This document shows, piece by piece, positions 17,459 to 25,991 of a stretch of 64,000 nt of DNA. Below the pieces are notes generated by a model, which did not search any database, had not been told where the DNA came from, and worked only from the letters and a program-made list of their open reading frames with translations. Every line of letters starts with the position of its first letter. Position 1 is the first letter of the stretch. A program made the position numbers and the translations under genes. Source of the DNA: Micromonospora sp. FIMYZ51 (GTDB taxonomy: Bacteria > Actinomycetota > Actinomycetes > Mycobacteriales > Micromonosporaceae); NCBI RefSeq assembly GCF_038246755.1, contig NZ_CP134706.1:6327501-6391500 (forward strand), read 5' to 3'.

Positions 17459-17474
17459 CCATGCTCCCCACCGT

Positions 17475-17600
17475 ACCGCCGCCCTCCCCACCCCCACCCC
17501 CGCCCTCCCCACCCCACCCCGCCCCACCCCCGCCCCACCCCCGCCCCGCCCCCGTCCCCACCCCACCCCCGTCCCCGCCTCGCCCCGCCTCGCCCCGCCT
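17475..17600. repeat. C-rich (CCCCACCCCCGCC)n tract
   Basis: A run of CCCCACC / CCCCGCC units leads directly into a palindromic element. The complementary strand is G-rich with many G-runs, so G-quadruplex formation is possible. No gene is seen in this tract. Confidence 0.7.
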
Positions 17601-17674
17601 CGCCGATCTTGCACTTTGTGTCGCCGATACAAGGCATTCACCCCTTTACCCCGACCGAAAGTGCAAGATCGGCG
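17601..17674. repeat. 74-bp palindromic element, GATCTTGCACTTT type, copy 1
   Basis: Perfect 17-base inverted arms (CGCCGATCTTGCACTTT and its complement at 17658-17674) enclose ~40 bases that start with a smaller imperfect hairpin (TTGTGTCGCCGATACAA). A second copy with the same arms but a different centre lies at 45299-45373. It resembles a non-autonomous palindromic repeat. Confidence 0.8.
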
Positions 17675-18921
17675 GGGCGGGGAGGGTGGGGGTGTCCCTA
17701 TGGGTTTCGTCAAGCGGGGACGGGGCTGGTCGGGCGGGGTTGGTAGGGATCTTGTCGCGGAGCATGGCGTATAGGACGTCGCAGCGGCGTCGGGCGAGGC
17801 AGATGAGGGCGGCGTTGTGGCGTTTACCTTCGGCGCGTTTGCGGTCGTAGTAGGCGCGGCTGACGGGGTCTGCGAGGGATGCGAACGCGGCGAGGAAGAA
17901 CGCGCGTTTGAGGTTCTTGTTGCCGCCTCGGGGTGGGTGCTCGCCGCGGATGCTGGTGCCGGAGCGTCGGGTGACGGGGGCGAGGCCGGCGTAGGCGGCG
18001 AGGTGGCCGGGGTGGCGAAGGCGGTGCCGTCGCCGACTTCGAGCAGGATCGGGCGGCGGTCCTGACGCCGATGCCGGGCATCGATGTCAGGACCGGGGCA
18101 AGAGGGTGTGCATCAAGCATCCTCTCGACCTGGTCGGCGACTTGGTCGCGTTGGTGTAGGACGTCGCGGAGGCTGTCGGCGAGACGGGGCAGGATCGTCT
18201 CGGCTGCTTGGGTGCCGGGGACGGTGACGGTCTGTTCGTCGAGGGCTGCCATGAGCTGTTCGATGAGCCGTTCACCCATGCGGGGTGCGTGGACGGCGGC
18301 GATCGAGAGTAGTTTGCGGCGACCGGCTTTGCGGAGTCCGGCCGGTCCGCCGCAGCGCGACAGCAACTCCAGCACGGCCTTGTGGTGCACCTTCGGGCCG
18401 AGAACCCGTTCCAGGGCGGGATGAATCTGGGTGAGTAGTCCCCGGATACGGTTCGACACGCGCGTGGCCTCGCCAGCGAGGTCGTCGTCGAAGCCGACGA
18501 GGACCTCCAACTCGGCCAGAGCCTCATCTCCGACGTCGACCCGCCGCAGCGTGTGCGGCAGGGTGCGGGCGGCATCAGCGATGACATAGGCGTCGCGGGC
18601 GTCGGTCTTCGCGCTTCCGGGGTGCAGATCGGCGATCCGGCGCATCGCCAGGCCGGGCAGGTAGGCCACCTGATGACCGCATGCCCGAGCCACCGCGACC
18701 GGCAGGGCGCCGATCGAGGCGGGCTGGTCGACCACCACCAGCACCCGACCGTGGCCGGCGAGTTTGTCGAACAACTGCCTCAGCCGAGCCTCGGTGTTCG
18801 GCAACGGTGCGTCGTGCAGCCGCTTGCCGTCCGGCGCCAACCCGACCGCGTGATGATCACCCTTACCGACATCCAACCCGAGGTAGACGCCGTATCCGCC
18901 GTGCACCACACCCGCCTCCAC
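17646..18921 (-). pseudogene. IS110-family transposase, frameshifted twice
   Basis: The N-terminal DEDD/RuvC-like domain is intact (YLGLDVGKGDHHAV, then SAKTDARDAYVIADAAR), as is the start of the C-terminal domain (TSMPGIGVRTAAR). After codons near 18050 the frame is lost by one missing G; the next segment (ILLEVGDGTAF) appears in a second frame. Near 18009 another missing base moves the rest (HLAAYAGLAPVTRRSGTSIRGEHPPRGGNKN... LDETHRDTP) to a third frame, which stops at 17646. The conserved serine region (RRSGTSIRGE) is therefore out of frame with the start. Either it is a decayed element or the assembly has base-skips in G-runs. Confidence 0.85.
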
Positions 18922-19017
18922 GCATCGTCCGTGGCCTCGGCCACAGGTCCAGGCGTCGGACTGCCGGCACCCACGTTACGAAGAGACCAACCCCAAACAG
19001 GGCGGCCGTGTCCCTAT
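17692..19017 (-). mobile_element. IS110-type insertion element, approximate extent
   Basis: The identical 10-mer GTGTCCCTAT occurs at 17692-17701, overlapping the transposase C-terminal codons, and at 19008-19017, upstream of its start. The ~1.3-kb span fits an IS110 element. IS110 elements lack terminal inverted repeats and carry a non-coding end that in IS621 encodes a bridge RNA; the bases 18922-19007 upstream of the transposase are in the matching position. Exact ends are inferred, not proven. Confidence 0.5.
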
Positions 19018-19193
19018 CAGCGGTCCGCCGACGCCACCCGACCCGGCGACAACACCCCCCGGATCATGCCTACGACAGGGGCAGGAAGTCATACCGGGCC
19101 GGGCGACCGAGGAGTCCCCGGCTGGGGACGATCAAAAGGTAACGAGGGGTTGGGGGAGGGGTGGGGGAGGGGAAGGGGAGCCCGGGGTCAGGG
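18922..19193 (-). other. non-coding region upstream of the IS110 transposase
   Basis: About 270 bases without a credible gene separate the transposase start from the RecQ-like gene stop. The first ~90 bases probably belong to the insertion element. Bases 19137-19193 are G-rich (GGGGTTGGGGGAGGGGTGGG). A bridge-RNA role for the proximal part is a hypothesis only. Confidence 0.4.
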
Positions 19194-21386
19194 TTAGGAG
19201 GTGGTGGCGAGGGTTAGGGGGAGGATGGCGGGGGCGCCGGCTTGGCGGAGCGCGCGGGCCGCCATGGTCATGGTCCAGCCGGAGTCGACCAGGTCGTCGA
19301 CGAGGAGCACCGGGCCGTCCAGGCCGGCCAGGGTGTCGGCCAGTTCCTCGGCGACGACCAGGTTGCCGTGCAGGGTGCGGACCCGTTGGGCGCTGTTGCC
19401 GCGCGGCGCGTCGCCGCCGGTCGGCCCGGCCAGGGTGACCTGGCCGAGCAGCGGTAGCCGCCCGACGGTGGCGATCCGCTCGGCCAGCGAACCGATGAGC
19501 ACCTGGTGGCTCTGCGAGTCGATGGTGACCACACCGGCCGGGCGGCTGGGCCACGGGTCGTCGCCGTGCGCCCAGGACTTGAGCACCTCGACGACGGCGG
19601 CGGCCACGTCGTCGGGCACCGGGCCGTCCGGCGTACCGGGCCCGACCAGGTTCCGCAGCCGGCCACCCCAACCGAGGTCGGAGAGCCGGCCGACCGCGCG
19701 GCCGGGCAGCGCCTGCTCGGCCGGGACGATCCGTCCCTTCAGCGGTACGCCGACCGCCGCCAGCCCGGTCGGCCAGAGCTTCTTCGGCGCGATCTGGACG
19801 CCGGGGCGGCCGAGGAAGCTCTGCGCGGCGGTCAGTGCAGCCGTGGACACCTCCGGCGTGAACAGTGCTTCGGCGCAACTGTCGCACCGGCCGCAGTCGG
19901 CCGCCGCCGCGTCGTCCAGGCACTCGCGCAGGTAACGCATCCGGCAACCGGTCGTCGCCGCGTACCCGAGCATGGCCTGCTGCTCGGCGGTGCGGGCGGC
20001 GGCGACGCGGCGCAGCCGGGCCTCGTCGTAGACCCAGGGCTCGCCGGTGGCGAGCCAGCCGCCGCGTACCCGGCGGACCGCGCCGTCGACGTCGAGCACC
20101 TTGAGCATCAGTTCCAACCGGGCCCGGCGCAGGTCGACCAGGGGTTCCAGGGCCTGGGTGGAGAGCGGCCGGTCGGTGTGCAGGGCGGCGAGCACGGCGC
20201 GTACCTGCTCCTCGGGTGGGAAGGCGAGCGAGGCGAAGTACCGCCAGATGGCGGCGTCCTCGGCACCGGGCAGCAGCAACACCTCGGCGTGCTCGACGGC
20301 CCGACCGGCCCGGCCGACCTGCTGGTAGTACGCGATCGGCGAGGGTGGCGCGCCAAGGTGCACCACGAACCCGAGATCCGGCTTGTCGAAGCCCATCCCG
20401 AGCGCGCTGGTGGCGACCAACGCCTTGATCTTGTTGTCCAGCAGGTCCTGCTCGGCCGCGCGCCGGTCGGCGTCCTCGGCCTGCCCGGTGTACGCGGCCA
20501 CCGACCAGCCCCGCGAGCGTAGGAACTCGGCGGTCTCGGTGGCCGACGCGACGGTGAGCGTGTAGACGATCCCGGAGCCGGGAAGCCGGTCCAGGTGGTC
20601 GGCGAGCCAGCCGAGCCGGTGCGCCGGGCTGGGCAGTTCGAGTACGCCCAACCGCAGCGACTCACGGTCCAGACTGCCGCGCAGCACCAGCACGTCGGCC
20701 CGCGCCACGGTCGGGTCGGTCGGCTCGGTGCCGAGTTGCTCGGCCACGTCCCGGGTGACCCGGGCGTTGGCGGTGGCGGTGGTGGCCAGCACCGGGGTCT
20801 GCTCCGGCAGGTTGCCGAGGAAGGTACGCAGCCGGCGGTAGTCCGGCCGGAAGTCGTGCCCCCAGTCCGACACGCAGTGCGCCTCGTCGACCACGAGCAG
20901 GCCGGTGGTCGCGGCCAGTTTCGGCAGTACGCCGTCGCGGAACTCCGGATTGTTGAGCCGTTCGGGGCTGATCAGCAGCACGTCCACCGAACCGGCGTGG
21001 ATCTCGTCGGTGATCTCCGCCCACTCGTCGAGGTTTGCCGAGTTGATGGTCCGGGCCCGGATTCCGGCCCGGCCGGCCGCCTCGACCTGGTTACGCATCA
21101 ACGCCAGCAGCGGCGACACGATCACCGTCGGCCCGCTCGGCTCCTCGCGTTCGCGCAACAGCGCGGTGGCCACGAAGTAGACGGCCGACTTGCCCCACCC
21201 GGTGCGTTGTACGCAGAGCACCCGCCGCCGGTCGACCACAAGCGCCTCGATCGCCCGCCACTGGTCCTCGCGCAGCCGGGCGTGGTCGCCGGCCAGCCGG
21301 CGCAGCACCGCCTCGGCCCGCTGCCGGACGCTGTCACGGCCGGCTGAACCGGCCGAACCTGGGCCCGCCGTCGCTTCCTCGCTCAT
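19194..21386 (-). CDS. RecQ-family helicase with C-terminal phosphoribosyltransferase-like domain
   Basis: This 730-residue superfamily-2 helicase has Q-motif-like LREDQWRAIEAL, Walker A QRTGWGKS, DEAH box VDEAHCVSDWGHDFRPDYRR, TTATAN, and motifs V-VI (SALGMGFDKPDLGFVVH, YYQQVGRAGR). A four-Cys zinc element follows (CRMRYLRECLDDAAAADCGRCDSC, near residue 480). The last ~120 residues end with VLLVDDLVDSGWTMTMAARALR, a PRPP-loop motif of type I phosphoribosyltransferases. Such fusions resemble ComF/Apt-like folds. A role in DNA repair or recombination is expected; the tail's role is unknown. It is encoded alone on the minus strand. Confidence 0.88.
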   Translation of the reverse strand: MSEEATAGPGSAGSAGRDSVRQRAEAVLRRLAGDHARLREDQWRAIEALVVDRRRVLCVQRTGWGKSAVYFVATALLREREEPSGPTVIVSPLLALMRNQVEAAGRAGIRARTINSANLDEWAEITDEIHAGSVDVLLISPERLNNPEFRDGVLPKLAATTGLLVVDEAHCVSDWGHDFRPDYRRLRTFLGNLPEQTPVLATTATANARVTRDVAEQLGTEPTDPTVARADVLVLRGSLDRESLRLGVLELPSPAHRLGWLADHLDRLPGSGIVYTLTVASATETAEFLRSRGWSVAAYTGQAEDADRRAAEQDLLDNKIKALVATSALGMGFDKPDLGFVVHLGAPPSPIAYYQQVGRAGRAVEHAEVLLLPGAEDAAIWRYFASLAFPPEEQVRAVLAALHTDRPLSTQALEPLVDLRRARLELMLKVLDVDGAVRRVRGGWLATGEPWVYDEARLRRVAAARTAEQQAMLGYAATTGCRMRYLRECLDDAAAADCGRCDSCAEALFTPEVSTAALTAAQSFLGRPGVQIAPKKLWPTGLAAVGVPLKGRIVPAEQALPGRAVGRLSDLGWGGRLRNLVGPGTPDGPVPDDVAAAVVEVLKSWAHGDDPWPSRPAGVVTIDSQSHQVLIGSLAERIATVGRLPLLGQVTLAGPTGGDAPRGNSAQRVRTLHGNLVVAEELADTLAGLDGPVLLVDDLVDSGWTMTMAARALRQAGAPAILPLTLATTS

Positions 21387-21422
21387 CCGGCCTTTCTACC
21401 AGCGCGGCCTGTCATCGGCGGA

Positions 21423-21535
21423 CGAGTCGGCCCGCGACCCCGGCAACCAGCGTCGCAGCCGGCGCCCTACCGAGTCAGCCCGCGACCCCGGCAACCAGCG
21501 TCGCAGCCGGCGCCCTACCGAGTCAGCCCGCGACC
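21423..21535. repeat. 48-bp direct tandem repeat, about 2.3 copies
   Basis: Units starting CGAGTCAGCCCGCGACC repeat at 21423, 21471 and 21519 with one mismatch in the first. They lie between the divergent RecQ-like gene and the lipoprotein gene. The unit length is a multiple of three, but no real gene covers it. Confidence 0.8.
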
Positions 21536-21586
21536 GCGCGGAGTCTGGCATAGGATTCCCGTTCGTTCCCGGAGAATAGAGACGAG

Positions 21587-22390
21587 ATGATTCAGCGAAC
21601 CGGCACCACCGCCGTCACCCGGCGGTTCGCGGCCACTGCGGTCGCCCTGCTGGCGGCGGCTCTGGTGGCCGGCTGCGACGGCAAGGATGCCAGCCCACAG
21701 GCTGCCCCACCGCCACCTCCCGACCCCAAGCAGGAACTGCTGGCGGCGGTGCCGGGCACCGACGACCCGGCCTTCCGCTTCAGCACGAGCGACGCCTCGG
21801 GCGACGTGTCCGGCGTGGTCGACCCGGTGAACCGGGGCATGGAGATGCAGGTCGTCGGCAAGGAGAAGGACTTCACCCTGGAGATGTCCTTCCGGATCGT
21901 CGAGACCCGCACCTGGATGAAGGTGAACTTCAAGGGCGAGCAGGACCTCCAGAAGCTGATGAAGCTGCCCACCACCTGGATGGAGTTGGACCCGGCCAAG
22001 ATGGCGGGGTCGGAGCCGGTGCCCGCGTACGAGGGCACCGATCCGGGCAACGCCGAGGTGATCATTCGCGCGGCCACCGACGTCCAGGCCGGCGAGGGCG
22101 GGACGTACACCGGTGTGGTCGACTTCTCCAGCCAGCCGGACCTGGTGGAGGCGATGGAGGGCGTGGCACCCCTCGACAAGGCCACCGCGCCGATTCCGCT
22201 CACCGCCGTCGTCGGCCCGGACGGCAACCTCACCTCGCTGACCCTGGCGATCCCGGCCATCGGTAAGCAGAAGGCGTCGAAGTACGTGGTGGAGTACTCC
22301 GACTTCGGCACCGCCCCGCAGATCGTCGCATTCGTCGGTGACGAGGCGAAGCCGGCACCGAAGTCGGCGTACGACATGCTCAACGGCTGA
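21587..22390 (+). CDS. lipoprotein (possible LppX/LprG-like fold)
   Basis: The 267-residue protein has a basic start, a hydrophobic stretch (AATAVALLAAALVAGC) ending in a lipobox with Cys29, and a Pro-rich linker (PQAAPPPPPDPKQ). A secreted domain follows that alternates beta-like segments (DASGDVSGVVDPVNRGMEMQVVG). This layout resembles actinobacterial LppX/LprG-type lipoproteins, but I cannot confirm the family by eye. Expected location is the outer face of the membrane. It is a single gene that converges with the ABC operon across a strong hairpin. Confidence 0.78.
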   Translation: MIQRTGTTAVTRRFAATAVALLAAALVAGCDGKDASPQAAPPPPPDPKQELLAAVPGTDDPAFRFSTSDASGDVSGVVDPVNRGMEMQVVGKEKDFTLEMSFRIVETRTWMKVNFKGEQDLQKLMKLPTTWMELDPAKMAGSEPVPAYEGTDPGNAEVIIRAATDVQAGEGGTYTGVVDFSSQPDLVEAMEGVAPLDKATAPIPLTAVVGPDGNLTSLTLAIPAIGKQKASKYVVEYSDFGTAPQIVAFVGDEAKPAPKSAYDMLNG

Positions 22391-22399
22391 CCGGAGACG

Positions 22400-22435
22400 G
22401 CGGGCGGGCGGCACGCCGTTGTGCCGCCCGCCCGC
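22400..22435. terminator. bidirectional hairpin between convergent genes
   Basis: A perfect 15-base stem (GCGGGCGGGCGGCAC and its complement) with loop GCCGTT sits between the lipoprotein stop (22390) and the livM-type stop (22445). It can serve both strands. Confidence 0.8.
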
Positions 22436-22444
22436 GCCACGCGA

Positions 22445-23569
22445 TCAGCCCTCCCGGCGCGGGCCCAGCCGCAGGGAGTTGCGGAGCAGAGCCAGCCGGG
22501 GCGCCAGGCTGGCCAGGCCGCCGGGGAAGAAGTAGACCGCCAGGATGAAGACGGTGCCCAGCACGAAGAGCGGCTCGGAGAGCGGCCGGCTGAGGAAGGC
22601 CGGCAGCGCGTCCACCGCGCCGGAGCTGCCGAACGACACCAGCCGGTGGTCCAGGTACATGTAGAGGATGCCGCCAAGCACCGGCCCCCAGCGGGTGCCG
22701 GGCCCGCCGAGCACCACCATCACCAGCAGCGACAGGGTCAGCTCACTGCTTGTGATGTGCGGCGAGGCGCCGCCGACGATCAGGCAGTAGACCACCCCGC
22801 CGGCCGCCGCCAGGCCGCCGGCCAGGGTGAAGGCGATCAACTTGAAGCGGTACGGGTCCAGCCCGAGCACCCCGATGCGGCGCTCGTCGTCGCGCAGCCC
22901 GGCCAGCACCCGCCCGGTCGGCGAGCCGCTGACCCGGTGCACCACAAGCACCACCACGACCAGGTAGGCCAGGGCCAGCCAGTACAGGTTCACCGTGTTG
23001 GTGACCCCGACCAGCCCGGCGGGCAGTCCGGAGACGTCCAGCGGCAACCCTTCCTCGCCGCCGGTCAGCCCGCCGAAGTCGCGGGCCACCAGGATCGCCC
23101 CGACCTGGGCGAAGGCGAGCGTCACCATGGCGAAGGCGATCCCGACGGTACGCAACGCCACCGCACCGATCAGGCCGGCGAGGATCGTCCCGCCGACGAT
23201 CGCCAGCGGCGCGGCCTGCCAGAGCGGCAGCCCGGCCCGGGTGATCAGGATGTCGGTGCCGTACACCCCGGCGGCGAAGTAGAGGGCGTGCCCGAAGGAG
23301 AGCATCCCGGTCCGCCCGAACAGCAGGTCGTAGCCGGCCGCCAGACCGCCGAAGACCAGGCAGACGGCGAGCAGTTGCAGGGTGCCGGGCGAGTTCAGCG
23401 CGCCCTCGAAGATGCCCGGCAGGTGCAGCGTCGAGTACGGCAGGATCAGCGCCACGGCCAGCACGACAAGCGGCAGGAAGGGACGCAGCCGGGAGGCGCG
23501 ACCCGGGGTCAGCTCGGCCGGCACCGCCGCCGGGGGCGCGGGAACCTCGGGGCTGGAGACCTCGGTCAT
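22445..23569 (-). CDS. livM: branched-chain amino acid ABC permease (LivM type)
   Basis: A 374-residue inner-membrane permease with about nine hydrophobic segments and the family signatures GYDLLFGRTGMLSFGHALYFAAGVY and the cytoplasmic EAA-like loop DDERRIGVLGLDPYRFKLIAFTLAGGLAAAGG. ATG at 23569 overlaps the LivH stop by four bases (ATGA), so the frame that runs further upstream is not the gene. It is the last gene of a five-gene import operon. Substrates of this subfamily are usually branched-chain amino acids but may also be urea or short amides. Confidence 0.9.
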   Translation of the reverse strand: MTEVSSPEVPAPPAAVPAELTPGRASRLRPFLPLVVLAVALILPYSTLHLPGIFEGALNSPGTLQLLAVCLVFGGLAAGYDLLFGRTGMLSFGHALYFAAGVYGTDILITRAGLPLWQAAPLAIVGGTILAGLIGAVALRTVGIAFAMVTLAFAQVGAILVARDFGGLTGGEEGLPLDVSGLPAGLVGVTNTVNLYWLALAYLVVVVLVVHRVSGSPTGRVLAGLRDDERRIGVLGLDPYRFKLIAFTLAGGLAAAGGVVYCLIVGGASPHITSSELTLSLLVMVVLGGPGTRWGPVLGGILYMYLDHRLVSFGSSGAVDALPAFLSRPLSEPLFVLGTVFILAVYFFPGGLASLAPRLALLRNSLRLGPRREG

Positions 23570-24456
23570 GCGATAGCCGCCTTTCCGGCAATGCCCTGCG
23601 GGCGCAGCAGCAGCACCACGGCGAGCAGCGCGACCACGCAGATGTCGCCCAGCCCGGAGGTGCCGTAGTAGTTCACGAACTGTTGCAGCAGCCCGACCGC
23701 GACCGCCGCGTACGCCGACCCGACCACCGAGCCCATGCCGCCGATGACCACCACGATGAACGCGAAGATCAGCAGCGAGCCGCCCTGCTGCGGCGAGACG
23801 GTGCCGAAGTAGACGCTGCCAAGCGCGCCGGCCAACGCGGCAGCCGCCCCGCCGATGGCGAAGACCAGGGTGAACGCCTTGCGTACGTCGATGCCCAGCG
23901 CGGTGACCATCTCCCGGTTCTCCACCCCGGCCCGGATGATCAGGCCGTAGCGGGTCCACTGGAGGAAGGCCAGGATCGCGGCGAGCACCAGCACCGCCGC
24001 GATGATCAGCAGCAGGCCGCCGTTGGGCACCTGCGCGCCGAGGATCGAGGTCACCTGGCGGGTCCACTCCGGGCGCGGGAACGGTCGGGCGTCCGCGCCC
24101 CAGGTGGCCTGCAACAGCGCCACCCCGGCCAGCGAGAGCCCCACGGTGACCAGCACCTGTTCGATGGTGCGGGAGTAGAGCGGGCGGATCAGCACCAGCT
24201 CGACAAGCACCGCCATCAACGTCCCGGCGGCCACCCCGAAGGCGACCGCGAGCACGAAACCGAGGCCGTCGGCCCCGGCACCGGGCAGGTTCCCGGCCGC
24301 CCACCAGGTGGCGTACGCGCCGACGCCGAGGAACAGCCCGTGCGCGAAGTTGAGCACGTCGGCCAGGCCGAAGACCAGCGACAGCCCGGAGGCCACCAGG
24401 AAGTACAGTGCCGCCAGGCCGAGCCCGGTCAGCGTGAGCAGGATGATCGCGTCCAC
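23566..24456 (-). CDS. livH: branched-chain amino acid ABC permease (LivH type)
   Basis: The 296-residue permease has about eight hydrophobic segments and the motifs SGLSLVFGLADVLNFAHGLFLGVGAYATWW and GVENREMVTALGIDVRKAFTLVFAIGGAAAALAG. GTG at 24456 shares its last base context with the preceding stop (TAGTG), typical of tight translational coupling. It partners with LivM to form the membrane channel. Confidence 0.9.
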   Translation of the reverse strand: MDAIILLTLTGLGLAALYFLVASGLSLVFGLADVLNFAHGLFLGVGAYATWWAAGNLPGAGADGLGFVLAVAFGVAAGTLMAVLVELVLIRPLYSRTIEQVLVTVGLSLAGVALLQATWGADARPFPRPEWTRQVTSILGAQVPNGGLLLIIAAVLVLAAILAFLQWTRYGLIIRAGVENREMVTALGIDVRKAFTLVFAIGGAAAALAGALGSVYFGTVSPQQGGSLLIFAFIVVVIGGMGSVVGSAYAAVAVGLLQQFVNYYGTSGLGDICVVALLAVVLLLRPQGIAGKAAIA

Positions 24457-25244
24457 TAGTGCTGCACCTCCGCCGAGCCGACCCCGAGCAGCGACTTCGT
24501 CAGCCCGGTCGCCGAGAGCAGTTCCTGGGCGTCGCCGGTCCAGGCCACCTTGCCGGCGGCGAGCACCACCGCGTCCCGGGCCAGCCGCCGGACCACGGCC
24601 AGGTTCTGCTCGACCAGCAGCACCGGCACGGATTCGGCGACCCGTTCCAGCACCTCGGCCACCTCGGTCACCACCTTCGGCGCCAACCCCTTGGTCGGCT
24701 CGTCGACAAGCAACAGCCGGTTGTCGTTGAGCAGCACCCGGCCGATGGCGAGCATCTGCTGCTGCCCGCCGGAGAGTGAGCCGGCCCGCTGCCGGGAGCG
24801 TCGGTCCAGTTCGGGAAAGAGCGCGAACACCCGGTCGTACGCCGGAGTGCTGCCGCGCCGCTCGGCGAGCCGCAGGTTCTCCGCGACGGTGAGGCCGGCG
24901 AAGACGCACCGGTCCTCCGGCACGTAGCCGAGCCCGCCGCGGACCAGGCGGTGGGTCGGCCGGTCCAACAGCGACTGGTCGCCCATCCGGACCGTGCCGC
25001 CGACCTCGCCGTTGCGGGGTGTCAGGCCGACCACCGCGCGCAGGGTGGTGGTCTTGCCGACGCCGTTGCGGCCGAGCAGCACGGTCACCCCGGTCGGCGC
25101 CACCGTGAAGGACACCCCCTGGAGGATGTGCAGCCCGGCGATCCGCACCGACAGGTCGTCCACGGCGAGTACCGGCTCGGTTCCGGAGCCGCCGTCCGGT
25201 CGCGGCTGCGCGGCGCGCAGATCCGGCTCACTGCTCGCGGTCAC
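24456..25244 (-). CDS. livF: ABC transporter ATP-binding protein (LivF type)
   Basis: This 262-residue ATPase has Walker A GRNGVGKTT, the Q-loop, signature LSGGQQQ, Walker B LLLVDEP and the H-region VLLVEQNL. The pattern GYVPEDRCVFAGLTVAENL is typical of LivF subunits. It starts at GTG 25244, overlapping the LivG stop (GTGA). About 30 residues of Gly/Pro-rich sequence precede the conserved domain. Confidence 0.9.
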   Translation of the reverse strand: MTASSEPDLRAAQPRPDGGSGTEPVLAVDDLSVRIAGLHILQGVSFTVAPTGVTVLLGRNGVGKTTTLRAVVGLTPRNGEVGGTVRMGDQSLLDRPTHRLVRGGLGYVPEDRCVFAGLTVAENLRLAERRGSTPAYDRVFALFPELDRRSRQRAGSLSGGQQQMLAIGRVLLNDNRLLLVDEPTKGLAPKVVTEVAEVLERVAESVPVLLVEQNLAVVRRLARDAVVLAAGKVAWTGDAQELLSATGLTKSLLGVGSAEVQH

Positions 25245-25984
25245 AGCTCCTCCCCCAGGTACGCCTCTTGCACGGTCGGGTTGGCCATCACCGTCTCCGG
25301 GGTGTCGCAGGCCAGCAGGGCGCCGTGGTGCATCACGGCGATCCGGTCGGCCAGTTCCAGGATCACGTCCATGTGGTGCTCGACCATCAGCACCGACCGG
25401 CCGCTGTCGCCGGTCAGCGACCGGATCACCCGGATCAGTTCCGGCACGTCCTCGGCGCTGACCCCGGCCATCGGCTCGTCCAGCAGCATCACCCTCGGTT
25501 CGCCGGCCAGCAGCAGCGCGATCTCCAGCTTGCGTTTCTCGCCGTGGGCGAGGGTGCCGGCCAACGCCGTACCCCGGTGGGCCAGGCCGACCTGGTCGAG
25601 CGCCGCGTCGGCGGCGGCGGCCACCTCCCGGTCGGCCGCCGCCCGCCGCCACAGCTTCATCGATCCCCCGCGGTGCGCCTGCACGGCGAGCCGGACGTTC
25701 TCCCGCACGCTCAGCGAGCCGAAGACCGAGGACGCCTGGAAGGTACGCCCCAACCCGAGCCGGGCCCGCCGGTACGGCGGCAGGGCGGAGATGTCCCGCC
25801 CGTCCAGGGTGACCTTCCCCTCGGTGGCCCGGCGCAGGCCGGTGATCAGGTTGAACAGTGAGGTCTTGCCGGCGCCGTTGGGCCCGATCACGCCGAGGAA
25901 CTCCCCGGGCGCCAGGTCGAGGTGGACGGAGTCGACGATGGCGACCTCACCGATCCGCCAGGTCAGACCGCGGGTGGCGAGCAT
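25241..25984 (-). CDS. livG: ABC transporter ATP-binding protein (LivG type)
   Basis: A 247-residue ATPase with Walker A GPNGAGKTS, the LivG-like phrase RARLGLGRTFQASSVFGSLSVRENV, Walker B VMLLDEP and MAGVSAEDV. The usual LSGGQ signature is replaced by LAHGEKRKLEIAL, which is normal for LivG. It starts seven bases after the binding-protein stop. With LivF it should form the ATPase pair of the importer. Confidence 0.9.
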   Translation of the reverse strand: MLATRGLTWRIGEVAIVDSVHLDLAPGEFLGVIGPNGAGKTSLFNLITGLRRATEGKVTLDGRDISALPPYRRARLGLGRTFQASSVFGSLSVRENVRLAVQAHRGGSMKLWRRAAADREVAAAADAALDQVGLAHRGTALAGTLAHGEKRKLEIALLLAGEPRVMLLDEPMAGVSAEDVPELIRVIRSLTGDSGRSVLMVEHHMDVILELADRIAVMHHGALLACDTPETVMANPTVQEAYLGEEL

Positions 25985-25991
25985 GCTTGCC

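Noticed and set aside
21423..21535. Possible CRISPR-like repeat
   Set aside because: Units are contiguous with no unique spacers, and there are no cas genes nearby. The same holds for the 22-bp, 24-bp and 33-bp arrays elsewhere.
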